A DNA stretch of 38,682 nt from an uncultured Lachnospiraceae bacterium (GTDB lineage: Bacteria > Bacillota > Clostridia > Lachnospirales > Lachnospiraceae), in the NCBI GenBank assembly GCA_947593975.1, contig CANQDW010000014.1, positions 1 through 38,682 of the forward strand, written 5' to 3'. How positions within the stretch are numbered: the stretch's first letter is position 1; every line of letters begins with the position of its first letter. The notes under the pieces were generated by a model that saw nothing but the letters and a program-made list of their open reading frames with translations, searched no databases and had not been told where the DNA came from. A program made the translations under genes and the position numbers. This document shows, in pieces, positions 1 to 7,185 of this stretch.

Positions 1-947
1 ATGAGCCTTCTTTGGGTAGTTGTATTAGTTCAGGTGGTATTCTTAATGTGTATCGGGCAATTACTGAGACTTCAGAGGAGGATGAAGGTACAATGCTTAT
101 AGTTTCACCTAGTCGAGGTGAAACTATAAATGCCGCTATTACAAGAACGCTTGGTTCTAAATTGGAAACTGCAGATAATATAACTAAGATGAGAGTAATG
201 GGATGGCATAATTTTGGAGACGGATTAACCGCAACCGATTCTGCCAATTATAGATTGAAAAATTTGCAATATGTTGATTTATCACATTATGGAGGTAATC
301 TGGGTAAATATGCCTTTTCTAACTGTAGTAATCTTACAGATGTGGAAGCTGGGTATAATAGCTTTGATAACAGATGCTTTTATGGATGTAAAAATCTTAA
401 AGGCATACACAGTATTGGAATCCTACAAACAGATGCAACAATGAATATTATTGATTTATCAGGAATAAATAGTAATAATCTAGTTGGTGATTATTGCTTT
501 ACTAACTGTGAAAGTATTCAAAAAGTATGCTTACCTGATGTAAATAATATAGTATTGGGAACAGCAGCGTTTCAAGGATGTAAAAAGCTAGGAATAATAT
601 ATACATACAATAAAGAGGACAAAGAAAAAATATCAGATTTTACCAATTTGTCAGTTGTTAACAGCTCTTTGATCCAAAATACTGCAATTAGTGCAATACA
701 ATTGTTGAATGATATTGAAGTTAAATCAGCAGCGTTTATGAATTGTTCGAATCTTGAAAATGTTTATTATGAACGAAGCAGTGGTAATATACCTATAATA
801 GGTATTAATGCATTTAAAGGAGTTTCGCCAAAATGTACAATATACGTTAATTATCCTATAATGAATTATCCAAGTTTTATGTTGTCAGATTCTTTGCTAT
901 ATGATGATAAAAACAGAGTTTGTGTTACTGCATATCCATTTGAGTAG
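1..947 (+). CDS. BspA-like leucine-rich repeat protein, C-terminal part (5' end outside window)
   Basis: The reading frame is open to the left edge (first full codon at base 3). The first in-frame start-like codon, TTG at 12, has no ribosome binding site, so I read this as the C-terminal part of a longer protein. It carries irregular type-5 (BspA/TpLRR) repeats, recognisable by recurring units such as AFSNCSNL, CFYGCKNL, CFTNCESI, AAFQGCKKL, AAFMNCSNL and AFKGVSPKC. Such proteins are usually secreted or surface-attached and mediate adhesion or binding; that role is inferred from the family. The extreme C-terminus shows no LPXTG motif or membrane anchor. The gene is visibly A+T-richer than the metabolic genes further right. 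It is followed by two more repeat proteins on the same strand. Family call is fairly sure; the ligand is unknown. Confidence 0.8.
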   Translation, partial: EPSLGSCISSGGILNVYRAITETSEEDEGTMLIVSPSRGETINAAITRTLGSKLETADNITKMRVMGWHNFGDGLTATDSANYRLKNLQYVDLSHYGGNLGKYAFSNCSNLTDVEAGYNSFDNRCFYGCKNLKGIHSIGILQTDATMNIIDLSGINSNNLVGDYCFTNCESIQKVCLPDVNNIVLGTAAFQGCKKLGIIYTYNKEDKEKISDFTNLSVVNSSLIQNTAISAIQLLNDIEVKSAAFMNCSNLENVYYERSSGNIPIIGINAFKGVSPKCTIYVNYPIMNYPSFMLSDSLLYDDKNRVCVTAYPFE

Positions 948-1011
948 ATTATGGTATTGTATTGAGATGTATCTTGTTGCTGCCGGGATGTATTATTAAT
1001 AATTACGTCTA

Positions 1012-1041
1012 TTGTAACACGTAAATATGGAAGAATAAAAT
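1012..1041 (+). promoter_or_regulatory. Candidate sigma-A promoter for the repeat protein at 1095
   Basis: TTGTAA (1012-1017) and TAAAAT (1036-1041) are separated by 18 bases and lie about 55 bases before the start codon. An inverted repeat TTACGT (1003-1008) / ACGTAA (1019-1024) overlaps the -35 side and could be an operator. Seen by eye only. Confidence 0.4.
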
Positions 1042-1094
1042 ATTTTCATTACTATTTGTGCTGTAAGCTAAAAGGCAGAGTAAGGGGGATTATT

Positions 1095-2366
1095 ATGAAA
1101 TATCAAAAAAAATCACTAACATTTATGATGGTTATAATAAGTATGATTTTTACAAATGTATTTGTATGTGCATATGCAAAGGCGGACACAGAGTATAAGA
1201 GCGCAAAAGGGATATCGCTGCCGGAAGTGATACACGACAGGCAGATTGAAAAAACAGGGGAATGCGGAGAAGGACTCTCATATACCCTGGAAGATGACGG
1301 TACTCTTACGATCACCGGAAACGGTAAAATTGATGCGGGCGCTTTTAGTGATGTTCCGGCAATAAGAAATGTGATTATTAATGAAGGCGTATCCGATATA
1401 GGCGACAGCGCATTTTCGGATACATGGAATATTGTAAGTATTTCATTGCCTAAAAGCATAAAGAGAATAGAAAGCTCAGCATTTGGGGTATGCCGTTCAT
1501 TAGAAAGCGTAAATATTCCCGAAGGAGTTGTATATATTGGGAAGGACGCTTTCGCATGCTGTTTTGCAATGCGTGAACTTTATATTCCGGACAGTCTGAC
1601 AGATATTGGTGACAGCGCGTTTTTTGGATGCGTAAATCTGGAGAAAATATCCGTTTCCGGCGGCAATACTGCGTATGACAGCAGAAAGGAATGTAATGCG
1701 CTTATTGATTCACAGTCTGATACGCTTATTGTCGGCTGCCGCAATACAGTTATCCCTGAAGGAATTGCCGCTATCGGTGAAAATGCATATTTTAGCATAG
1801 AGGGTTTAAGCAGTGTCGTTATTCCTGATGGCGTAAAGACTATTGGAAAATATGCATTTTTTTGCTGCAGCGATCTAAAAGATGTATATGTACCTAAAAG
1901 CGTTGGAACAATAGGAGAAGATGCATTTTTAGAAGACAACGGCAATCTTATGATCCATGCAGAAAAGGATTCATATGCATGGGGATATGCCGGCAGTAAT
2001 AATATCAAAACAGCCGAAGTTAAAGCCAAAAATCCTGTTGTTTCAGATGAAACTCCTGTACAAAAACCTGCCGAGGTAAAATATACCGAAAGAAAACAGG
2101 AGATTTCTGTTAGCAAAATTAAAAAATATAAGGCAAAGAAGTTAAAAAACAGGTCTGTTTCATTTAAGCTGAAAGCAAAATCTTCCGGCAATGGAAAAAT
2201 AGTATTTAATGTGAAAAAAGGTAAAAAATATATTACCGTAAGCAAATCAGGAAAAGTTACTCTAAAAAAAGGCATCAAAAAAGGAATTTATAAGATATGC
2301 ATTACCGCAAAGGCGGCGCCGGGATATGAAGAAACTAAAAAAATAGTTTCCGTGAGGGTAAAATAG
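1095..2366 (+). CDS. Secreted BspA-like leucine-rich repeat protein
   Basis: 423-aa protein. I chose ATG 1095 because AAGGGGGAT sits just upstream; an in-frame ATG at 1056 lacks a binding site and would precede the signal peptide. Residues 1-31 form a signal peptide (MKYQKKS, then a hydrophobic run, ending near AYAKA). Five or six type-5 leucine-rich repeats follow at about residues 65-290, with units such as IGDSAFSD, IESSAFGVCRSL, IGKDAFACCFAM, IGDSAFFGCVNL and IGKYAFFCCSDL. The C-terminal 110 residues are very lysine-rich and end in a stretch that resembles a bacterial Ig-like fold (SGNGKIVFNVKKGKKYITVS). No sortase motif is visible, so attachment may be ionic through the basic tail. Probable surface or secreted binding protein; the ligand is unknown. 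It ends at a clear terminator and appears monocistronic. Confidence 0.85.
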   Translation: MKYQKKSLTFMMVIISMIFTNVFVCAYAKADTEYKSAKGISLPEVIHDRQIEKTGECGEGLSYTLEDDGTLTITGNGKIDAGAFSDVPAIRNVIINEGVSDIGDSAFSDTWNIVSISLPKSIKRIESSAFGVCRSLESVNIPEGVVYIGKDAFACCFAMRELYIPDSLTDIGDSAFFGCVNLEKISVSGGNTAYDSRKECNALIDSQSDTLIVGCRNTVIPEGIAAIGENAYFSIEGLSSVVIPDGVKTIGKYAFFCCSDLKDVYVPKSVGTIGEDAFLEDNGNLMIHAEKDSYAWGYAGSNNIKTAEVKAKNPVVSDETPVQKPAEVKYTERKQEISVSKIKKYKAKKLKNRSVSFKLKAKSSGNGKIVFNVKKGKKYITVSKSGKVTLKKGIKKGIYKICITAKAAPGYEETKKIVSVRVK

Positions 2367-2391
2367 ACAATCTGAATATTGCAAATAAACA

Positions 2392-2415
2392 AAAAGGTCG
2401 TGAAAACGGCCTTTT
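2392..2415 (+). terminator. Rho-independent terminator after the second repeat protein
   Basis: A 10-bp stem (AAAAGGTCGT / ACGGCCTTTT, one G-T pair) closes a GAAA loop and ends in the T-rich arm plus GTTATT. It starts 25 bases after the stop codon at 2366. Confidence 0.85.
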
Positions 2416-2486
2416 GTTATTAAGCCGCCATAATTATGACATTTTCTTTATAAAATTTCCATATTATTGACACGATAATATCATGG

Positions 2487-2532
2487 TATTAACACACATA
2501 ATAGGAATTTTTTTGTTAATATGTGGTTAATA
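2487..2532. promoter_or_regulatory. Interrupted inverted repeat before the third repeat protein
   Basis: TATTAACACACAT (2487-2499) is nearly the reverse complement of ATGTGGTTAATA (2521-2532), with one unpaired base. GTTAATAT also occurs twice in direct orientation (2515-2522 and 2526-2533), 11 bases apart, about one helical turn. A TTGACA at 2467-2472 is a possible -35, but no -10 at good spacing stands out. The arrangement looks like a regulator site or a leader hairpin; there is no functional evidence. Confidence 0.35.
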
Positions 2533-2554
2533 TAATTATGGGAGGATGATTAAA

Positions 2555-3670
2555 ATGAAAAAAATCATAGTAAATCTAATGGCAGTATTTTTCTTATGCG
2601 GCGCGTTCTTAATAGCAGGTCAGCAAAATACCCGGGCAAATGATACAATCTCACCTACGCCGGAACCTTATGGCGGGGAGCATACTGAGGTTATAAGAAG
2701 CGGTAATTACGAATATGGGATTTTGAATGAGGGACTTAAGACCGCAGTTCTTATGAAAGTGTATGATTACGGCGCCACCGTAGTCCTGCCTTATGTTATT
2801 GACGGTTATAAGATTGTACAGATAGGCACATATGATGCGCCTGTCACGGAGAAAAATGGGGTTGTATCATCTGATACAGACAGCGTAAAGGTATTTCCGT
2901 ATGATACGGTAAAGAAGCTTGTGATTCCTGAAGGTGTTGAGATAATAGGAGCGTATGCACTCTCAGGTATGGATGAGCTTTCCGACATATCTTTTCCAAA
3001 GTCGCTATATGAGATAAGGGAAGGCAATTTTGTAAAATCGAAGCCGACAGTTCTTGAGAAGCTTGAATTTCCGGGAGAGAAAATATATGTAGGGGATAAG
3101 TGCTTTGCCAATGTAACGTGTGAAAAGGTGATCCTGAACGGATGTTTTAGCGGCTATGATGACGATCACGGAGAATATATGGGGCTTAACGCAAAGAAGA
3201 TGGTTATTAATACCGATAATAAAATTACAAGTCTGTCCGTAGACTTTGGTTTGTCATCAATAGATGAATTTATCATAGGAAAGAAAGTAGAAAATATAAC
3301 TATAGGACCTTCAAACTGCAAAAAGATCATACTTAAGAATTCAAAAACAAAACTTAACTTTTTTTCGCCTGATGAATGTGATATAGACATGGTGTCTGCC
3401 GTGATCGCTAAAGGTATCAAATGCAAAATGAGTTCAGGAAAGTATACGTACAGCTGGAAGCCGCTAAAGATAAAGGATAAGAAGTATACCGTAAAATATG
3501 TTTTAAGTTATAAGAAGAACAATGGAAAATACCGGAAATTAAAGACCTGCAAAAAGACCTCGGTTACATTATCAGAAAAAAGGAAACTTAGAATAGAGGT
3601 GAAAGCAGAGTTCAAAAAACCTAAAAAGGTTTCGTATCCGGCAATGCCTGCGCCGACAGTGATCGCATAA
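2555..3670 (+). CDS. Secreted leucine-rich repeat (BspA-like) protein
   Basis: 371-aa protein. ATG 2555 is preferred because GGGAGG (2540-2545) lies nine bases before it; the in-frame ATG at 2546 directly touches that site. An N-terminal signal peptide (MKKIIVNLMAVFFLCGAFLI, then cleavage near QQNTRA) is clear. The middle part has weak repeat units: KLVIPEGVEIIGAYAL, the following SFPKSLYEIREGNF, then LEFPGEKIYVGDKCFA. These match the type-5 leucine-rich repeat pattern, but the later repeats decay into strands without the usual AF..C signature. The C-terminal 80 residues are lysine- and tyrosine-rich and resemble a fibronectin/Ig-like fold (WKPLKIKDKKYTVKYVLSYK). It probably sits outside the cell; the ligand is unknown. 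It is less like the first two repeat proteins than they are to each other. Confidence 0.75.
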   Translation: MKKIIVNLMAVFFLCGAFLIAGQQNTRANDTISPTPEPYGGEHTEVIRSGNYEYGILNEGLKTAVLMKVYDYGATVVLPYVIDGYKIVQIGTYDAPVTEKNGVVSSDTDSVKVFPYDTVKKLVIPEGVEIIGAYALSGMDELSDISFPKSLYEIREGNFVKSKPTVLEKLEFPGEKIYVGDKCFANVTCEKVILNGCFSGYDDDHGEYMGLNAKKMVINTDNKITSLSVDFGLSSIDEFIIGKKVENITIGPSNCKKIILKNSKTKLNFFSPDECDIDMVSAVIAKGIKCKMSSGKYTYSWKPLKIKDKKYTVKYVLSYKKNNGKYRKLKTCKKTSVTLSEKRKLRIEVKAEFKKPKKVSYPAMPAPTVIA

Positions 3671-3752
3671 TCCTAAGGAAAGGGAGATTATTGTATGGAA
3701 GAACCGCTGTATAAAAAATAAAACTGAAGCAATAAAATGAATTAGAAAATGT

Positions 3753-3789
3753 AAAAGGGCGGAGCCATTGTTTGAGGTTCCGCCCTTTT
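3753..3789. terminator. Bidirectional terminator between the repeat protein and pyrI
   Basis: A 14-bp stem (AAAAGGGCGGAGCC / GGTTCCGCCCTTTT, one G-T pair) with a 9-base loop is followed by T on the plus strand. The complementary A-run gives a U-tract for transcripts from the minus strand. It lies 12 bases beyond the pyrI stop, so it should end both the repeat-protein mRNA and the pyrBI mRNA. Confidence 0.85.
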
Positions 3790-3801
3790 TATCAATCTAA
3801 A

Positions 3802-4236
3802 TTATAATTGTCCCTTAAATTTCTGTTCGCAGTAAATACATCTGTAAATGCGGTGTTTCCTGTCAGTGAGCTTAAACGTATGCGCAAGCCCTCGTTCTGA
3901 AGATGAAGATGTAACGCAGCGGGGATTTTTGCATTTTATAATGTTGGTTACCGTTTCGGGAAGATTAGGATGGCGTTTCTTTACGATAACGTCATTTTCT
4001 ATATAATTTAATGTTATATCGTCGTCAAGCACGGCAAGAAGGTCAAGGTCTACGGTGATAGGACCTTCTATTTTTATTATATCTTTTTTGCCCATCTTAT
4101 TGCTTTTGGCATTTTTAATGATCGCGACGCTGGAATCAATCTTTTCAAGGTTCAGATAATGGTATATCTGCATTGCGCCGCCGGCTTTTATATGGTCTAT
4201 TACAACGCCTTCATGAAGGCCGCCGATATTTAACAT
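3802..4236 (-). CDS. pyrI: Aspartate carbamoyltransferase regulatory subunit
   Basis: 144-aa PyrI, slightly shorter than the E. coli protein (about 150 aa). It binds nucleotide effectors and holds catalytic trimers together in the allosteric ATCase holoenzyme, the committed step of pyrimidine synthesis in the cytoplasm. The N-terminal effector domain (about residues 1-95) contains [11 protein letters not shown] and the segment [14 protein letters not shown] at the domain boundary. The C-terminal zinc domain keeps all four ligands as C102, C107, C133 and C136 (CKNPRC and CIYC). The gene starts inside the end of pyrB, overlapping by seven bases, so the two are translationally coupled and probably made in matched amounts. 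Identification is secure. Confidence 0.96.
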   Translation of the reverse strand: MLNIGGLHEGVVIDHIKAGGAMQIYHYLNLEKIDSSVAIIKNAKSNKMGKKDIIKIEGPITVDLDLLAVLDDDITLNYIENDVIVKKRHPNLPETVTNIIKCKNPRCVTSSSSERGLAHTFKLTDRKHRIYRCIYCEQKFKGQL

Positions 4237-5171
4237 AATTCCTCCTTCTGATACGGGTCAGGTATCTCAAGTAATTTCATTATTAGCGCCATTCTAAGAT
4301 ATACGCCGTATTGCGCCTGTTTAAAATATACTGCGCGCGGATCGGAGTCCACTTCGGTAGATATTTCATTGACGCGCGGGAGAGGATGCAGGATAAGCAT
4401 GTCCTTTCTGGCGTTTTTAAGCTTATTGTTATCAAGGATGAAGCTGTCTTTGAGCCGTATGTAATCTTCTTCGTTAAAGAACCTTTCGCGCTGTACCCTC
4501 GTCATATATAATATGTCAAGATCGGGCATTACGCTTTCAAAATCTGATGTTTCCGTGTAAGGGATATTTCCCGCGTCAAGCGTTTCTCTTCTGAGATAGT
4601 CCGGTATCTTAAGTTCCGGAGGAGATATCATAACAAATTTTATGTTTTTGTACCTTACCATTGCGTTGATAAGAGAATGTACGGTACGGCCGAACTTTAA
4701 GTCGCCGCATACGCCTATGGTAAGATTGTTAAGATCTCCTTTAAGTTCTTTTATTGTAAGCAGATCTGTAAGCGTCTGGGTAGGATGATTATGTCCGCCG
4801 TCGCCGGCATTGATTACGGGAATACCGGAATACATTGATGCTACGAGCGGCGCGCCTTCTTTCGGATGTCTCATTGCGCATATGTCGGCGTAATAGGATA
4901 TAACGCGTATTGTATCGGCAATGCTTTCACCCTTTGCGACAGAACTTGAATCGGCAGAAGAAAAACCGAGTACATTACCGCCTAAATTCATCATTGCTGC
5001 TTCAAAACTCAGTCGGGTACGTGTACTCGGTTCATAAAATAGAGATGCCAGCTTCCTGCCTTCACATACTTTTTTATATCGCTCTTTGTTTCGGTAAATC
5101 CTCCCTGCAAGAGCGAGCAGATCGTCAAGCTCATGAACACTCAGATCAAGAGGGGTAATAAGATGTTTCAT
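4230..5171 (-). CDS. pyrB: Aspartate carbamoyltransferase catalytic subunit
   Basis: 313-aa PyrB joins carbamoyl phosphate to aspartate, giving carbamoyl aspartate in UMP synthesis. The carbamoyl-phosphate loop STRTR is at 49-53 within [13 protein letters not shown]. The lysine loop SSVAKGES (K80) and the conserved [16 protein letters not shown] (121-136) are present. HPLPR, which contributes to substrate closure, lies in [12 protein letters not shown] near the C-terminus. Length is normal. AAGGAG sits upstream of the ATG at 5171. It is the first gene of a two-gene pyrBI operon that ends at the hairpin 3753-3789. The mRNA leader is short (about 30 bases), which leaves no room for a PyrR-type attenuator, so control may rest on allostery through PyrI or on another mechanism. 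Confidence 0.97.
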   Translation of the reverse strand: MKHLITPLDLSVHELDDLLALAGRIYRNKERYKKVCEGRKLASLFYEPSTRTRLSFEAAMMNLGGNVLGFSSADSSSVAKGESIADTIRVISYYADICAMRHPKEGAPLVASMYSGIPVINAGDGGHNHPTQTLTDLLTIKELKGDLNNLTIGVCGDLKFGRTVHSLINAMVRYKNIKFVMISPPELKIPDYLRRETLDAGNIPYTETSDFESVMPDLDILYMTRVQRERFFNEEDYIRLKDSFILDNNKLKNARKDMLILHPLPRVNEISTEVDSDPRAVYFKQAQYGVYLRMALIMKLLEIPDPYQKEELC

Positions 5172-5209
5172 ACGCTAAGCTCCTTATCTTTAAAATGTTG
5201 CTCCCGAAT

Positions 5210-5238
5210 ATTTTACAACATAGACTGAATTTTTACAA
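5210..5238 (-). promoter_or_regulatory. Promoter of pyrBI
   Basis: On the minus strand TTGTAA (5238-5233) and TAAAAT (5215-5210) are 17 bases apart, about 40 bases upstream of the pyrB ATG. No terminator hairpin lies between this site and pyrB. Confidence 0.55.
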
Positions 5239-5276
5239 TATCTATTGATGATATTATAGAATTTTAATATAAATTG

Positions 5277-5285
5277 TGGTATACT
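5277..5285 (+). promoter_or_regulatory. Extended -10 promoter of the GH30 gene
   Basis: TGGTATACT is an extended -10 element (TGn + TATACT) about 50 bases before the start at 5336. No good -35 hexamer is visible 17 bases upstream, which is usual for extended -10 promoters. Confidence 0.5.
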
Positions 5286-5335
5286 GTTCGCAAAAGCAAT
5301 GAGCACGGCTCAGTAAACGCAGTAGGAGGGCGCTT

Positions 5336-6913
5336 ATGTCAAATAAATTAAAAGTACTTGTTATTTTTCTTGCTGTATTATCTTTGTTTGCAGGATGCGG
5401 CAAAAAACCGGAAGGGCACGCTAAAGTCCAGGAGGATGCGGCTCAGGTAGATATTGATAATACTGTTTCCTATCAGGAGATAGAAGGGTTCGGGGCAGGA
5501 TATACATATTACAGCAATTATGTATATTTTGCACAATATAAGGATGAGATATATGATCTTTTGTTTTCGGATGCGCATTTGAGCGTGCTGAGGTTCAAAA
5601 ATTCATTCCTGTATAATGAAGAAGTGGATTATAAACCGGAGACGGAAGAGGATTTCAATGTTGAATTTAACCCGAAAACGGAACGTGATTTTTATGAAAA
5701 TGCCCGCGAGCGGTTTGAAAAGCTTGGGATTACGCCAAAGGTCCTTATGAGTTCATGGTCGCCAGCGCCGTATCTTAAAAATTCGGAGTCGTTATACGGC
5801 GAAGGAACGCTTGCAAAAGATGAGAACGGAGAATATGTATATGATAAGTACGGCGAGTACTGGTATCAGACGATAAAAGCCTATAACGATGCCGGTATTC
5901 CGGTTGATTACCTGAGTATACAGAACGAGCCGGATTTTGTCGCTTCATATGAAAGCTGCTCGTTTGATCCCGAGGAATCAGGCAAGGCGGCATCGTACCA
6001 GAAATCGTTTGACGCCGTGTATAACGCCTGTCAGAAACTTGAAAATCCTCCCAAAATGCTTGCTCCCGAAACTATGTCGTTTAAGATCGCTTCATTATCA
6101 AAATTTATTGACCCGATACTTGAAAACAATCCCGAAAGCCTGTACGGCATAGGGCATCATCTGTATGTAGGTGCGACCAAGGGCAAGCCGTATACATATA
6201 ATCTGGAATTTGCCTCGATTGCAAAAAGATATCCCAAACTGCCCAAATGGCAGACGGAATATTATGAGGGCGATTTCATGGACACTGTTCAGATAATACA
6301 GAATTCGATGCTGTATGAGAATCTTAACTGCTATATTTTCTGGGGCGGAGTATGGAAAAATCCGGGGCAGAAAGAAATGGATAATCTCATTGGAATGGAT
6401 GCAGGCTCCGATGAGGAGACATGGGATCATGAACATGGTTATATAATCGGGGAAAAGTATTATTCAATGAGACATTTTTCGGAATATATACTTCCGGGCT
6501 ATATACGCATCGGCACGAATATACGTACGGATGACAAAGAAGAGGATTCGGATGATGAAGCTGAACTTTCGGTTGTAAGGCAGGAACTTGACGACCTTTC
6601 ATGCTCGGCATATATTTCGCCTGATAAAAAAAGGATCGTTTTGGTATCGGTAAATGATACCGATGATGTAAAGAAACTGCAGTACCAGTTTGCGGATTAT
6701 CATATTGACAGCAGCAAAGTTATCCTTACCAATTATCAGGATGGTGAAAATACAGAAGAATTTTATACCGAAAGCGGAAGTCTTGACGATCTTCAGTGTT
6801 ATGAACTCCCTGCGCACAGCGTCGCAACGATCGTCATAGACGGTATGACCGAAGCAGATATGGAGAGCGGGATAGCAGAAGCGACGGCTGCGCCGTCCGC
6901 TACTCCTCAATAA
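5336..6913 (+). CDS. GH30-family glycoside hydrolase, lipoprotein
   Basis: 525-aa lipoprotein: a hydrophobic signal ends in the lipobox LFAGC (Cys 21), so the enzyme should be tethered outside the membrane. The body is a TIM-barrel glycosidase of clan A. YLSIQNEP carries the probable acid/base E198, and KWQTEYYEGD carries the probable nucleophile E308; the 110-residue spacing fits GH30. The N-terminal QEIEGFGAGYTYY and the C-terminal strand-rich region (about 400-500) correspond to the side beta-domain of GH30. The QNEPDF context is reminiscent of xylanase-type GH30 enzymes, but the substrate cannot be fixed by eye; glucosidase or galactanase activity is possible. A Ser/Ala/Thr/Pro-rich tail ends the protein. 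AGGAGGGCGC precedes the ATG. It has its own promoter and no partner gene. Its 3' end overlaps the convergent 88-aa gene by 14 bases. Confidence 0.85.
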   Translation: MSNKLKVLVIFLAVLSLFAGCGKKPEGHAKVQEDAAQVDIDNTVSYQEIEGFGAGYTYYSNYVYFAQYKDEIYDLLFSDAHLSVLRFKNSFLYNEEVDYKPETEEDFNVEFNPKTERDFYENARERFEKLGITPKVLMSSWSPAPYLKNSESLYGEGTLAKDENGEYVYDKYGEYWYQTIKAYNDAGIPVDYLSIQNEPDFVASYESCSFDPEESGKAASYQKSFDAVYNACQKLENPPKMLAPETMSFKIASLSKFIDPILENNPESLYGIGHHLYVGATKGKPYTYNLEFASIAKRYPKLPKWQTEYYEGDFMDTVQIIQNSMLYENLNCYIFWGGVWKNPGQKEMDNLIGMDAGSDEETWDHEHGYIIGEKYYSMRHFSEYILPGYIRIGTNIRTDDKEEDSDDEAELSVVRQELDDLSCSAYISPDKKRIVLVSVNDTDDVKKLQYQFADYHIDSSKVILTNYQDGENTEEFYTESGSLDDLQCYELPAHSVATIVIDGMTEADMESGIAEATAAPSATPQ

Positions 6914-7166
6914 CGTGTATTTCGAGATAATCAAATTCAACAGGGTCGATAAAATTGTCTGATGTAAAACGGGTTTTATCGACCCTTTTAAATTCCTTAA
7001 TATTGGAGTCAAGCCATATCGGAACGGAAAGGTCGTATTTGAGGCATATCTCTTCAAGGCCTGTAAAGACTTTTTTTGTCCTTGAGAGTGATTGTGAATC
7101 ACTCTCAAAAACATAGTCCCATTTCATTTTATTGTTTTTAACGATCTTGCCCCACATTCTAAACAT
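6900..7166 (-). CDS. Conserved small protein of unknown function (88 aa)
   Basis: This short acidic protein lies directly downstream of the membrane protein at 7186-8829 on the same strand, 19 bases away, so the two are probably co-transcribed. The region GGGTGAGCGG precedes the ATG at 7166. A second in-frame ATG at 7157 (giving MWGKIVKNN) may be the true start, since the residues after it look more conserved to me. Distinct segments are SLSRTKKVFTGLEEIC, then DLSVPIWLDSNIKEFKR, and FDYLEIHVIEE. I believe similar proteins occur widely in Lachnospiraceae, but that is memory, not a search. There is no signal peptide or membrane segment, so it is likely cytoplasmic. Its stop codon lies inside the 3' end of the convergent GH30 gene. 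No function is assigned. Confidence 0.7.
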   Translation of the reverse strand: MFRMWGKIVKNNKMKWDYVFESDSQSLSRTKKVFTGLEEICLKYDLSVPIWLDSNIKEFKRVDKTRFTSDNFIDPVEFDYLEIHVIEE

Positions 7167-7185
7167 AATCCGCTCACCCTGTTCC

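Noticed and set aside
1056-1094. ATG at 1056 as the start of the second repeat protein
   Set aside because: It would put 13 basic residues before a good signal peptide and has no ribosome site; ATG 1095 has one.
6599-7114. 171-aa minus-strand frame spanning the end of the GH30 gene
   Set aside because: Antisense shadow of GH30 and out of frame with the better-supported 88-aa gene.
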